Source: Aspidiotus rigidus
Lineage: Eukaryota; Arthropoda; Insecta; Hemiptera; Diaspididae
NCBI GenBank assembly: GCA_035079385.1
Contig: JAVHKY010000071.1
Location: 183,501 to 247,500 of the forward strand
Direction of reading: 5' to 3'
Length of the DNA: 64,000 bases
Below are positions 11,149 to 22,877 of this stretch, in pieces (position 1 is the first letter of the stretch; every line of letters starts with the position of its first letter). Below the pieces are notes generated by a model, which made no database searches, had not been told where the DNA came from, and saw only the letters and a list, made by a program, of their open reading frames with translations. Position numbers and translations under genes: made by a program.

Positions 11149-11149
11149 T

Positions 11150-12200
11150 TTCAAAATAAGACTACAGCTAGTGCGCAAAACAGGACTGAATGCAGGAAAC
11201 ATTATTACAAAGAAGCAATGTAGGAAGAGGCAAACTGGACATTGAAACCATCCCCAATTGGGTAGCAATAAACAAATTGTGGTATAAATGCAGGAAAAGA
11301 AAAGATGAGGACCCAATACTACAAGCAATAGTTGGGTCAAAAAAAGAACCTTACACCTGTGAATCTGACCGCGAATATAGGAGCAGAGACTGAAGAAGGG
11401 ATAAAGATTAAGGATGTGGAAAGAATGAACGCTTGGAAGACCAAAAGTACTACATGGAAGGTTCCACAGGGGATTAAACTCAAAAGACGTGGACGAAGAA
11501 ATATTATGTGCGTTGCTAAAGAACAACTATTTATTCCCAGAAACAGAGGGTTTCATGTTTACAATACCAGATCAGAAGGTGGCGACCAGGAATTATAAAA
11601 AGGTGATCCTGAAAGATGCAACAAATGAAGACAGATAACAAAAATGCGGTAACAGAGGGAAAACTGTACAGCATAATATTGATTGTAACAGAAAAATATA
11701 AAGGAAGACACAACGAAGTGGGTAAGGTAGTGCACCAAGAGATGATGTAGATTGCCACAGACAGGACTACCAATATAAACTCGAACCGATGGTCCAGACA
11801 GAATAATACAGGATTTATTGGGACCAAACTATCAGACCAGACTGTCAAACTATAGCCAATTGACCCGACAAAATGGTGTATGATAAGAAAGAGAAAATAA
11901 TATGAAGAGTTGTCATTAGAGATCAAGAGAATATGGAAAGTTGACAGAGTATAAAATATTACCAATAGTGATCAACAGTATAATATTATTTCATTAGCAA
12001 CTGCGAGAAATGTTATCTGCAAGGGACTCACAAAACAAATATAGAAGGCTGTAGTAATAAGAACTAGGTACCAGCATGGTTAGAAGGTTCTTAGGAGAAA
12101 TGTTGACTCTCTATTGTTTGGTAATAGATATACTTGCAACAGAGACATAAACCAACCCTGACGATGGTCAAAGACAGAGGAAATAATGATAATAAATGAA
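11150..12200 (+). pseudogene. Older 5'-truncated R4/Dong copy
   Basis: The fragments GRGKLDIETIPNW...LQAIVGS and LFIPRNRGFHVYNT resemble, in order, the segment of the younger LINE upstream of its zinc knuckle. A decayed knuckle (KCGNRGKTVQH...C) is readable near 11643. The end GTTCTTAGGAGAAATGTTGACT near 12091 parallels the end of the younger ORF. Several frameshifts and stops are present. It ends in an A/T-rich tail with ATAATGATAATAAATGA. It is clearly more diverged than the copy at 3760-11127. Confidence 0.75.
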
Positions 12201-13954
12201 GCGAAACATGTATTAATATTTCATTCTTGACAATGTTTTTCACAAATTTAGTCAAAAACTACACCATTCGTCAGAAGTTTGATCAAATGCCCACTTTGTG
12301 TTATGCACATAGACAAATTAAAATTTAAAAAATTAAAAAATGAGAAAAAACTCCCGCTAAAAACTTATAGCAGATCATATGCATGCGTAGGATTGTGATA
12401 CAACCACAATTGGATGCACAACACCCGAGGGAACCAATTGGCGAAATGAAGCGATACTTTTGATTTATAGCCTTATAGGCTTTTTAAGTGCACTTGAACA
12501 CAATTTGAAGTTCTGAAGTTGAACGACAGTTTGCTGCACTCAACCAGAAATTGGGGGTCATAGCAAGCATAGAGATGTAAGCTTATAAGAGCAAATAAAG
12601 CCAACAGAACTGACAATCAGTACTGGGATGCATGGATGTATACTGGTTGGACCAAAATAATGTTAGGTACGTACGAGTTATATGGGAATTTGGACTATAT
12701 CTGTTCTAGTGTAAAAACGTGAAACGTTAAATATGATTATGTGTATACTTTGAATCTACAAAATTTGCAACTCAATTTTATCTTCAATACGCCCCTAACC
12801 AACTTTCTGCAGCTTTTCTGAGCCAAATGGTGATGTAACATAATTTATAAATATGTATACATACGTCATAATTTTCAATAAAACTTGTACTTCAGTGAAA
12901 CTCACGCGCGGTCAGTGTACAAACAAGCAAAGCGCGTGAAAAAAGACAACAATTCTTTGTTACGCGTTATAAAACCAGCATGCATGATGTATGATACACA
13001 CCGGTGGTAGGAGTCCCGTCCCGTATGATATACGCTGGTGGGAGTACCCACTTATTTCTTCAAACTTTGAAATTTTCCAACTTTTTCACCGCCAAAAAGG
13101 CAATGCTTTCAGAGTACGTACCCACAAGTAAAAAAAGAGAGTAGTGTTCTATCTAAATCTAAAGGCTAAAGCAATACCCCGGTATTCCAAATCCATATAG
13201 ATATATAACAGAGAACCTAGATATCATACTGGCCATTTAACGCGTGTTAAATTTTTGTGATTAGTCGCTTACCAAAGTTGGTAAAGAGTCGGAAAAAGAA
13301 TGAAATTCCCATAAGATACTGTACAACTTTGAACTTGAATAAGTGAATGAAAATTGATTCATTTAAGCTGAAATTTTCAGGTACCTAATTATCTCTTATA
13401 GTAACGTTCTTAGTCGAAAACAGAGCGTATTTAGAAATTTTGAGAAACTAAAGTATAGCTCTCATTAGACGTGCGTTGAACGCAGTGTACCCTGTACCAT
13501 TCCCGTGTGTTTTCACTACTCGCAGAGTTTTTGACGAGTCCGATTTCTAGGTTTTCTATTGTACATATTATAGGTAAACATCTGTGCTCCAATCATATCA
13601 GGGGAAAAACAATGAATAAACTTTCGCTCACGCTCAACACGCAATCACGGAGCGAGTTTCACCAAAGTACAAGATTCAACGAGTTTCAATAAGAATAATT
13701 CTTATTGAAACTCATTGTAACATAGGTATGTATACGGCAGATTGTACAGCACAGATTTGTAATGGGGAAAAAAAAGTGGCGCGATTGACCAGATCGCGTT
13801 GCCATAATATTTTCAATAAAGTCCCCATCAAACACTCTATCCAATCATAAATAAAAGTTGACGAAGATCACAACCAGATTTGTACTTACCGTGATTGTAG
13901 CAGCAATGAGTAAATACCTAAGTTTTATATTATGAACAAGAATAAACAACTTAC
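12201..13954. other. Sequence beyond the last visible myosin exon; no gene recognised
   Basis: The terminal exon of the myosin gene should lie here or further left. By comparison with vertebrate myosin XV only about 10-20 residues should remain. A second donor-like GTAAGTAC (minus strand, 13889 downward) and an acceptor-like CTTAG (ending at 13918) lie just past the last exon, but the intron they would define is only 37 nt. No clear terminal exon or poly(A) signal could be assigned. Confidence 0.4.
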
Positions 13955-14138
13955 GTCTATGAAGACTCATATATTGTCTGATCAACCTAGCAATTTCATG
14001 GGCTTGATCAGTTTGAAGTCTATTCACTCTTTGTTGAAATAAATTACCGCACTTCAACTCCAAATATAAAATGCCTGTTTCTGCTTTTACCTTTCGTGTT
14101 GATATTACTTCATTGTATGGCACACTAGAAAGTGTCTC
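13955..14138 (-). CDS. Myo15: Myosin XV exon: FERM F3 lobe, last exon found
   Basis: The acceptor is TTTTTTTTCTCCTCTTCTAG just above 14138; the donor is GTAAGT below 13955. The 184 bp encode ETLSSVPYNEVISTRKVK, then LYLELKCGNLFQQRV and TDQAHEIARLIRQYM, the C-terminal beta strands and helix of the FERM F3 (PH-like) lobe. The exon enters in phase 0 from the exon at 17362 and leaves one base over. Reading on past the donor gives a short hydrophobic tail and a stop, which could be an alternative 3' end but does not resemble the family. Confidence 0.9.
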
Positions 14139-14508
14139 CTAGAAGAGGAGAAAAAAAAGTAACAATTTTATGCACGCACATATCTAATTTATTTGATGTG
14201 GAACAGGTCTATGTTTTTTAGATGGAGTACCACTTTTGAATTGTATCAAAATTGACCCATGCCGACACCTTCTTCCTCTAAATAGGTGGTGAAGGATGCA
14301 TCCCTCTAGCCTTTGATACGTTGAATGAATTTTTTGTGTGAAAAGAAAAGGAAGTAGACTAGAGAAGCAATTTCATATATTCTCCAACCAAATTAGTCAA
14401 CGCGTCCGGCGCCTCCAATTTTCTAGGAAAAATATCATATGCTTTTTGTCTTTCTATAACAAACGCACTACATTGTGATTTTCTAATTTTTTGAAGTGCT
14501 GATATTTG

Positions 14509-14634
<126 letters not shown>

Positions 14635-14911
14635 TTTTGATCGGTCCAATAATTTATTGAGTAACAACAGCACCGAAATTATTATTTTCAGCACTCACGT
14701 ATCGAAAGTACGTTTTCAACTAACTGTGTTACGTAGCGAAAGTAGCGCTTTTCTGGTTACCAACAGGAAACATCGCTACCGATATTTTCCATTGGTTGAT
14801 TAACGGATTTTTCATCATACTATAATGTAAAATGGGTTGTTTGTCATACTATGATAAGAGAGATAAACTCAAAATAATGGTGGAAACGTACGTTCGTGCT
14901 AAAAAGCACTG

Positions 14912-15052
14912 TACACTATAAGTGTCGAAGTGGCTCGCATAATTCGTACCAATGTACCGTGATTTGTACATACTTGCGATACGAGCCGGAGGCGAGTATC
15001 GCAAACATATGTACCCATTATGCAAAATGCCACTTTTAACACTTATAGTGTA
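14912..15052. mobile_element. Short fold-back MITE with TA target duplication
   Basis: The element 14914-15050 begins CACTATAAGTGT and ends ACACTTATAGTG, with TA on each side. Inside, AAGTGGC, GCATAAT, GTAC and TTGCGATAC are mirrored by their complements, so nearly all 137 bp could fold as one long imperfect hairpin. The TA duplication suggests a Tc1/mariner-type mobiliser. Confidence 0.75.
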
Positions 15053-15389
15053 ATATACTATTATTCATTTCTTCCAATCTTGTTCAAGTTTACTGTTATT
15101 TTTCTCATATCTATCCAAATTACTTATTAAAAAAAAAAAAAAAAAAAAAAAATGAGAGTAGGTTACTGATAGAGACCATCTATTTTTCGTTCATACATGT
15201 TTTTGTACCAGTTTCTCTACTTCTCCATACGAGCGATTTAAAATTAGGCCCAAGACAGTAAGTCAATAAATTTTGTGCAGCCGTAGTATAGCGCGGCTCC
15301 GTGGCCAAAATTTTTACAGTAGACAAGAACTAGATGACCTGTGCTGCTCCGCAGCATTAGTATAATTGATGATATAATTCAACCATGAC

Positions 15390-16010
15390 ACCTGGACAGG
15401 GGGAATATATTATTATAGGTGGAATATATCCACATAAGAAATGTAATTGGTGAAACCGCGTTTTAATGTTTTGGGGATTTGCTTTAAGAGAGGCTAAGTT
15501 GATCAAAGAGTGATGGCAGATCGGAGGGTATAAAAAATCAGCCCGACCTGTTCAGTTGAAGTCCCTGGAAAATTGGAAAAGGGGGTTCGTTTTCCTTTCA
15601 CAAATATCCCCTTAAGAAATATACAGGGAAAAATTGCGTTTCGATATTTTGAAAATTTGTGAGGAAGGCGGAGTAAATTGTTGAGTGACGGCAAATCTGT
15701 TGGTGAGAGGTATTCATTTCAAAAAAAAAAAAAAAAAAAAAAAAAAAGATCAGTCTGATCTGTTTAGTTTGACGCTGGTAAACTGAATAAAATGGTTCAA
15801 TTTCTTCTAAAAAATACCTACTCGTATATCCATAAGAAATGTACAGGGCGAAATTGCGTTTCAATACTACCCAAATACCCAAAACTGAAGTCAGGGACGG
15901 GTCAGCCAATGGGTAATGGCTTATCTGTGGGTCGGAAGCATTTATTCAAAGGAAAGATCAGCCCAATCTGTCCAGGGGAAATGTCTGGCGAATTTCATCA
16001 AGTTTTACTG
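15390..16010. repeat. Three degenerate tandem units of about 210 bp
   Basis: Two anchors recur in order. CATAAGAAATGTACAGG(G/C)GAAATTGCGTTTC-like sequence occurs near 15432, 15608 and 15830, and GATCAG(C/T)CCGACCTGTTCAG-like sequence near 15537, 15748 and 15957. A poly(A) tract (15721-15746) interrupts the middle unit. No protein-like coding is seen. Confidence 0.65.
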
Positions 16011-17361
16011 AATTTTTTTCAATACTGTATAGATAGATATGTGAAAAGCTCTCTTGAGCAAAATTCAAGAACGCCTTAAGTGAAGCGGCTGTGATCCTTA
16101 ATGGCTCAGCTGGTCTGCTAAACAAACAAATTAAAGAAACTGAAGCAAATTGGTTAAGTAGAACGGCCAGACGGACTGTCAACATACTGAAGTGAGGTAC
16201 TAAGTAATGCTTGATAGCTAATCTAGAGGTTATTCTGAAGAGAATAAAAAAAAAATGAAGCAAATCCGTCCAGTAGAACGCCCGCACGAATTGTGAAAAG
16301 GATAGATCCCAAATTTTTCTAATATATGGATTAAGATTCCTCCTGTCGTTATCTTTGTGCCCGATGAAAGTTATTTCAAGTTTTCTAAAGCATGACGTGT
16401 GTATGAGATCTCCATCTTTTAATTTTTTTGTCGTTTAAAGAAAAAAAAATCGAAGAGTAAGCTACCCGTAGAGGCCAATGAGATGAAAATCATTGATTTT
16501 TTGCAAGAAAAAAAAAATGATAATTGAAGAAAACAAACGAAGTTGTTAAATTTATATAAGGTCAAAGTCTTTCAATTTTTCCTCGTTAATTTGTAATAAA
16601 AAATTATTATCGAGTTGTTTTGTGAATTGTTTTGCACAACTATTGTTTGAAAAAGTAAAAATAAATAAAAATAAAATATACATTTTTTTTTTCAATACCA
16701 ACATTGATATCTAAAAACTGGCATTCATTTTTCCATCATACATACTATGATACCCGATAGACGATTTTACTACAAGAGCCCCTACAGGTTTTTATTAAAA
16801 TTGAGAAAACTTCAAGAATTTTTCTGGTAGCCTTAATAAGTACCCATGATTGAATTTCTAATTATAAGAGAATGATTTTTGCCAAAAATTCATATTATTT
16901 AGAGAATGGTCATTCAGATAGTTTTTGACAAGGTCAGGACACAGGGTTCTCTTCTAATATTTGTCAGTGATTGCATTAATTGTAAATGAAGAGTTCTGAA
17001 AAACCTAAGCCAATGATTTTCAATCAGAGTTGTATGGGGGGAGGGGGGGGGGGGGGTGGTGGTGATGGGATGCAAGAATGTTATGTTACAAAAATAAATT
17101 GTAACGATCCTTTATTCCAAGAAATGAAACAACCGAGAAAAGAACATGTTCTACATCTCAACTATTCAATTCTCCTAAAAATAAGACTGGGGGTGTCCAA
17201 GGAGGCGCAGCCTCCCCCCCCCCCCCCCTCTCCGGAGAGGCGCACAGCGCAGAGTTTTTATTTCTCGCTATAATGACAAAGCAATTATGAGGGCGAACCT
17301 TGTCACACAACAGTCAGACACGTTCCACGTTCCTCTTACAGATATTTTTGTTGTAACTCAC
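16011..17361. other. Intron sequence with homopolymer tracts
   Basis: Poly(G) at about 17037-17055 and poly(C) at about 17213-17227 create a short spurious ORF (16986-17273). No exon or known element is recognised. Confidence 0.5.
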
Positions 17362-17480
17362 ATGTGTAAGAAAGTGCAGAAAATGAACTCCATATCTATT
17401 CAATGAAAGGATCTGCTGATCGCCTCCTCTCTTCACACCAAAGAAGCTGGATCCAAACAAAGTCCACTTGCTTAATATTT
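17362..17480 (-). CDS. Myo15: Myosin XV exon: FERM F2/F3
   Basis: The acceptor is TGTTCTTTTAG, the donor GTGAGT. The 119 bp complete the split Glu codon and encode EILSKWTLFGSSFFGVKR, then LSLNRYGVHFL. The FGSSFF motif marks the F2 to F3 transition shared by MyTH4-FERM myosins. Phase 0 at its end joins the exon at 14138. Confidence 0.93.
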
Positions 17481-17558
17481 CTAAAAGAACATACCAGTCA
17501 TCAATACAATTATAAAAACGAAGTGGATACCGGTATATTTGGATATTCGGATACCTAC

Positions 17559-17763
17559 CTAGAAATTGAGCTTTAGCTTGAATACTATGCAACATTTCAA
17601 TCTGGTTCCATTCTGTCTGCACCATTTGTACCCACTGCGCGGGTTTGATATCACGCTGTGTTAAAGCTGGTTTTGGTAACAAAAATTTTGTCTCCTTCAT
17701 GGTTGGGGGATTCGTCATATCGGCTGCACAATGTAAGAGCGCTGCCAGCTTAGCCACCTCAAA
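17559..17763 (-). CDS. Myo15: Myosin XV exon: FERM F2 lobe
   Basis: The acceptor is GAGCAG, the donor GTAGGT. The 205 bp encode FEVAKLAALLHCAADM, a Pro-rich turn with FLLPKPALTQRDIKPAQW, and SIQAKAQFL, the helical F2 lobe. It enters in phase 0 and leaves a single G that completes the Glu of the next exon. Confidence 0.93.
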
Positions 17764-17836
17764 CTGCTCGGAAAAGTTGATTTACAATAGAAAATAGGTA
17801 AAAAACTTGAAAAATGTTATGCCGCTGTTTTCTGAC

Positions 17837-17992
17837 CTCGTAACCCTCAGCTAACTGTTCGTTTGGCATGATGAGAAGGAGACCTTCTAAATAATCAGGA
17901 GCTACTTGGTTGAACAGTACCTGTACATACAGATGACAATCTAGCCTGAGTGGGAAATACCACACTGATCGACAAAATATCAAGTAGAATAT
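17837..17992 (-). CDS. Myo15: Myosin XV exon: FERM F1/F2
   Basis: The acceptor is TTGTTACAG, the donor GTCAGA. The 156 bp are 52 whole codons: IFYLIFCRSVWYFPLRLD, then LYVQVLFNQVAPDYLEGLLL. This is the end of the ubiquitin-like F1 lobe and the first F2 helix. Both ends are in phase 0. Confidence 0.92.
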
Positions 17993-18083
17993 CTGTAACA
18001 AAAAGAGGGGAGAAGAATACAGAACGATTGTGAATAATTTCAAGACTGTTAAAAGCAGCATAGCGTTTATTCATAAATCTAAC

Positions 18084-18427
18084 TTGATTTTTCTTTTGTA
18101 ACTCTGTCGTGACGTCCAGTATGTATTCTTCACGCTGCAATGGCATTGTAAAACCATCCATCTCGACGATGCAATACAGCGAAAATTCTTCCATCTCCAA
18201 CGGATTATTTACATTGATAAGAGCGCACATCTCCGATATGATGTCATCGACCGTGGTTGTCGATTTTGTATTGATCACAGTCTCGCTACCACCGGGTAAC
18301 CGGTACATTTGACGTTTGGAGTTACGACCGGCGCTCACAGCTGTTACTTCTTCTACGCTGGGTACATTTTTGCGTCCTCCATAACGTAATGTTTTACGAA
18401 GATTCTGTAGGCAGACATTCGCGGTGC
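18084..18427 (-). CDS. Myo15: Myosin XV exon: end of MyTH4 and FERM F1 lobe
   Basis: The acceptor is ATATTTTCAG, the donor GTTAGA. The 344 bp complete a split Gly codon and encode ANVCLQNLRKTLRYGGRKNV (last MyTH4 helix), NSKRQMYRLPGGSETVINTK (entry to F1) and EEYILDVTTELQKKNQ. The pairing RKTLRYGGR...SKRQ..LPGG is what separates class XV from class VII tails. Length and phase fit the neighbours. Confidence 0.94.
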
Positions 18428-18518
18428 CTGAAAATATAATATTACAGACATGTAGGTATATTACGCCGGTTAGAAAGAATACGTGATAACGACTACCTAC
18501 CTACCAAAACTAACTATT

Positions 18519-18822
18519 GACAGGAAACCTATTTTATGGAAGGGTAAGTTAAAGAAAAATGAAAGGCACTGAGCGTCGGGTGCCGTCCGCTCAGCGATGT
18601 ACGGCAAAACGTGGGACTTGGAAAAAATTTCGACCTCCGAGCTGATAGGAGGGGGACGTGGAAAAATTTCTACCCCTGAGCTATACGTATGTGATATAGA
18701 AGGGGGACTTGGAAAAATTTCTACCACCACAGGCTACACCGGTATATCGGGTAATAGGTATATGATGGTGAAGAACAAAGTTGAAGTTGTATAGTGACTC
18801 ACATAAAACAGGTTCCTGTTTG
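18519..18822 (-). mobile_element. MITE-like repeat with AACAGGAACCTGTTTTAT ends, copy 1
   Basis: Its ends, ACAGGAAACCTATTTTATGG and CATAAAACAGGTTCCTGTT, are inverted. Inside is a triplicated ACTTGGAAAAATTTC-type motif. Copies at 21993-22300 and about 27835-27971 lie in the opposite orientation. Some homology runs past the right end (to about 18862: GTTAATGGAGGCAACCCGAGCAGCTC), so the true borders may be wider. Confidence 0.55.
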
Positions 18823-19080
18823 CCTCAAGAAACGAGAGTTAATGGAGGCAACCCGAGCAGCTCACCATCACCATGAGGGCTCGTTTTTTGTATGTACATA
18901 TATGCACTCCACAAAAATTTGAAAGTGCATTTTTTAATAGCATCTCTCACTGATACAAATGTTTCGCAGGGAGATAAAAAGAATATTTGATAAGGGATTT
19001 CGAATTACGTATTAGCGACGCCATTTAAATTAGGAGGAAAAAAATTGAATTGACACACTTCTCCTAGTTACGACTCGACA

Positions 19081-19181
19081 TACCGGAAGAACAACGCCCA
19101 AGAGTAGTCAGTAGACAATCAAAAATACAAAAGCCGTAGATATTCCTACGGCTTCTGTATTTTCCTTTGTCTACTCCGGTA
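19081..19181. repeat. Near-perfect 64-nt hairpin with outer TACCGGA arms
   Basis: GTAGACAATC...AAGCCGTAG (19111 onward) is mirrored by CTACGGCTT...TTTGTCTAC (ending 19174), giving about 30 paired bases around a loop of about four. TACCGGA at 19081 and TCCGGTA at 19175 pair further out. It could be a tiny fold-back element; the loop is too short for a usual microRNA precursor. Confidence 0.6.
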
Positions 19182-19669
19182 GGGGAAAAGAATCAAGTCT
19201 CAGAATGCACGCTTCGACGAAAGAGAAAAAGTGGATCTTCCCCGGCGCTACACGATTTTTGGTTCAACACCTACCCAACTATACTCACTGAGAGCCAGTT
19301 TTACCAAATTGAGTAAGAACAGTGATTGATTCAAACGAAAATTAGTTCAACAATCAGTTACATTAGTGTCAGCGACTAAACTTAGATTAAGAGGAATAGG
19401 GCTTTTACAATTCCATGTTCATATTTCTTATCAGTTTGCAGGACAATTGCATAAGAGGAAGATTAGAAAGATGAAGAGAAAGTAAACAAGATGTAACTGA
19501 AAGAGAAAATTAATAATACATCGTACTGCGAACTGACGAAGAACGTAAACATTGTAAAAAAAGTGCTTACGCAGCAGCGTAACCGTTACCGGCTTTTCAT
19601 CTCTAAATTTAACTATTTAAATTCAAGTATGTACTTGTAGTAATCAAAAACATACATGGCAGTCTTTTA

Positions 19670-20230
19670 GGCTCCATTTCCCCAACCACCCCCCCCAAGA
19701 CGGAATTTTGAATCGCGACTAATGCCATAATTTTGTTCACATGTTGTTCAATTGTGTTCAACAAATTTTAAATTTTGTTCGCATACAGTTTTCTCGCTAC
19801 GTAATTTCAAATTTGGGGGGGAGAGGGGAAGATGCGGAAATGCAACCCCTCCATCTTCGAATTTTGGGTTCAAATCCATGTGATAATTTTGTTCACATTT
19901 TGTTCAACAAATTTTAAATAATGTTCACTCGTCATTTCCCCGCTACAGTCATTTCGAATTGGGGGGGGGGGCTAGAGAAATGCAGGCCCCCATATTTGAA
20001 ATTTGGGTTCAAATCCATGTGATACTTTTATTCACATTTTGGTCGGGACACTTTGGATTTTATTCACCCATCATTTTCCCGTTACATACATTCAACATTT
20101 TGGGCCCCAAGGAAATGTATACCCCTCCCCTCTCTCATCTATGAATTTATTGGCAAAATTCACCAATATTTTCTAATTACTCACATCTCATATTTTGGGA
20201 CCCACTGGCATGAAATACCCTTGCCTATCC
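19670..20230. repeat. Four degenerate tandem units of about 145 bp
   Basis: Each unit holds TTTGGGTTCAAATCCATGTGATA, TTTTGTTCACATTTTG, TTTTCCCGCTACATAC and a G- or C-rich tract with GAAATGCA. The similarity falls from left to right. No coding potential is seen. Confidence 0.7.
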
Positions 20231-20299
20231 TCCTTAATTTTTGAACTTACATAATATTTCATTCTATACAATTTCGTGACCACCCCCTTTTTTAAAATT

Positions 20300-21990
20300 G
20301 AATTTAGAGGTCTGAGAGGATTGAATTGTTTGTGGTAAGTTGGAACTGCATCGTACCCTTATGTTTTCAAATTGTGCTAGTTTTCTCTACCCTCTAATTG
20401 TTTTAGGGGCTGTGGACGTAAGAATTCCCTTTCTATTCCAAATTGTGGCTCCAAAACACGGAGTGAATCCTTTATGTGAAGATTGTCGTGGTACACCCGC
20501 TTACCAATTGTTAACCTTGACCTCTGATGATAAGAAATTGACGGGATGTTATCAAGGAGATTGTTTTCTGCTGTGACCTCGCGATGAGAGATCGGCTACA
20601 GCCCCGTCTCTGATAGGAGTGGACAAATACTCACTTGGGACACCGTTTTCTGTTATGGACTCGAAATTCACCTGTTTGAGTACATTAATTCACAAATAAA
20701 AAGGGGAAAAGACATATAATTCTTTCCTACATAGATTTGGTGCGAGTGATTCGGTGCGGCTAATTTGACGCGAGGGTTGCTTTGACACCCGAAAATTTTT
20801 TTCTGCAAATAGTCTGAACACCTATAGGTAGGTATAAATAAGTGAATATCGAGAAACGTCCCCTACCACTCGCCATAAAACAGATAAAGTTTTTCCGTAA
20901 GACAAAGAAAGAGGGGAACTCGAGTACATATTCTCTCCTTCAGCAAATGGTACTTGGTGAAAGAGGTAAAAACACTGGTTCACAAATTTAAAAATTTGAG
21001 TTCTAGTTCAAAATTATAGTCTCCTCCCGCTCAAGAGGAATCGAATCCGAAAGGAAAACAAAGATGATTACAAATTTTTCTTCTTTCAAAAATACAAGTT
21101 CTCCTGGGGGAGTTGGGGAAATGGAGCCTTTAGATCCATCAATCGCTTTGAACGTGCATTTTAAAAGTTACAATTTATCTATCCTGTGCGGTTTTTCATT
21201 AAACATTCTTTTAGCCAGTAAATGCTATCCGCGCATACAAATAACAATTCAGAGAACTCAAATACATCGAGAACTATTTGTCTTGAGAATCACTCGAAAA
21301 TCATTCGTCCTAATGAACCCAAAATTTCTCGTTGACGACGTTGAACGTTCTACAACATCATGCGGTCGTATAAAGACAGTTGGTTTGATAATTTCAGAAA
21401 ATGGACATCATCACATTTGAGAGAAAATTGAGGACCGCTCAAAAAATCAGCCAATCAACAAGAAAAAATGCCATGTAAAACTCCGCGTGGGTACATATCT
21501 ATTATTTGACAATTTCGAAATCACGGACGCACGCAAATTTCGAAATCAGGGTAGGGTAGAGCAAAGATATGAAACATGTCAAAAAAATTCCATGTCGATA
21601 GGTGAAGGCGTTCGAAGTTCATTATGATGCATCAATACACAAATACAAGACGAACACTTCTTGAATACTCCCCTTATGCCCACAGGTGGGCAGGCAGAGG
21701 AGGATTACTATTATGTTACAAAAAGATTAAAGAAGAGAACCAAGTAATGGGAAGAGATAAAGATAAATAAATAAAAAATAAATAAATAAAATTAAATAAA
21801 ATAATAATAAATAAATGAAAATAATCTTCTCATTTAGTCCCATTTCCCAGATACACGCAGGAGATTCACTTGGAATTCAGGGACCTCAACCCAGTACCGT
21901 AGAGAAACAGGACAACTAAAAAGGATGAATAACTCGCAGCCCACACAGTTAGCTGCTCGGAATTGCCTTCATTAACTCTGTTAATTGAGG
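20300..21990. other. Intron sequence without recognised genes
   Basis: One 118-residue ORF (21064-21420, plus) resembles no family I know and has no splice-like borders or relatives in the window. A short A/T-rich low-complexity block lies at 21757-21825. Confidence 0.4.
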
Positions 21991-21992
21991 CA

Positions 21993-22300
21993 AACAGGGA
22001 ACCTGTTTTATGGGAGTAAAATCATGTGAGTGTCATTTTTTGCTTTTTGCCGTCTCAAGTAGAGTGAACTTTGTTCCTCACCACCTTGAGATCTCTTCTC
22101 ATTCCCCCCCCCCCCACTATCATCGCTTGAAGGTCATTACATGTCTCCCTTCTATCATATATATTTTGAACGTGCTTTTCCCATCATAATATTGTAGCTT
22201 GATATACAAAATTTTTAAAATTCCCCCTTTTATAGCTTAAAATTCTCCAATTATAATTTACTAAATGTTACAGCTTGCCCCCATGAAACAGGTTTCCTGC
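21993..22300 (+). mobile_element. MITE-like repeat, copy 2
   Basis: It starts AACAGGGAACCTGTTTTATGG and ends CATGAAACAGGTTTCCTG. It is inverted relative to copy 1 (18519-18822), with shared flanking sequence GCTGCTCGG...TTCATTAACTCTG at 21952-21980. Confidence 0.5.
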
Positions 22301-22367
22301 TATTTATTTTTACAGCCTGTGTGGTACCCCCCGGTAGGCCTATCCTGTTATCAGTTCGGAGATCTGA

Positions 22368-22495
22368 TGACGTCACGATTTGGTGACGTCATAATCTGAT
22401 GACGTCACACGATCTAATGACGTTACGATCTGGTGACGTCACGATGGAGATCTGTGACGTCACGATCATCGTGCCATCACTATCTGATGACGTCA
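22368..22495. promoter_or_regulatory. Array of seven CRE-like TGACGTCA palindromes
   Basis: TGACGTCA occurs at 22368, 22384, 22400, 22434, 22455 and 22488, and TGACGTTA at 22418. Most sit in a GATCTGATGACGTCAC unit of 16-18 bp. TGACGTCA is the known site of CREB/ATF bZIP factors. Whether the array is functional or only a minisatellite is not decided by sequence. Confidence 0.7.
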
Positions 22496-22595
22496 CAGAG
22501 CTAGTAAAACCACTAATACAGACCTCCTAGACCTATAGTATAAAGGAAGCCTAAGACCTAGTACAGAGCTAGGACAAACTGCTAGTATAAGCTAT

Positions 22596-22864
22596 TGCGG
22601 AGATTCAAGTGTCCGCGTGCGCGTACGAAATAAATATATGAAAAGGTTGGACGAGAGAAGACGACTGTATTTTGTACCGTACGAGAACAGAGTAAAAAAA
22701 CATATATATTGTAACTACCCTACACGGACCGCGCTCGTGTGCTCGGGATGAAGTCGGAGAAGGGAAGAACAACGCGTGTACGAAGGACCAGTTCAAGTCA
22801 AGGAAAATGTCGCGAGCGTGATCCGCGAGACATACAGCGAGAGAGATAGAGCGAGAGCACCGCA
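22596..22864 (-). repeat. 3' LTR of the gypsy element
   Basis: This copy lies downstream of Pol on the minus strand. It differs from the other LTR only by a G/A near 22684 and a C/T near 22774. The polypurine tract AGGGGGAGAGTAC lies just inside it at 22865-22877. Confidence 0.93.
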
Positions 22865-22877
22865 GTACTCTCCCCCT
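22865..22877 (-). promoter_or_regulatory. Polypurine tract of the gypsy element
   Basis: AGGGGGAGAGTAC on the minus strand directly abuts the 3' LTR, the usual place of plus-strand priming. Confidence 0.75.

Noticed and set aside
21064..21420. 118-residue plus ORF as a gene
   Set aside because: No recognised domain, no promoter or splice context, no related copy in the window; kept only as a note in the gap entry.
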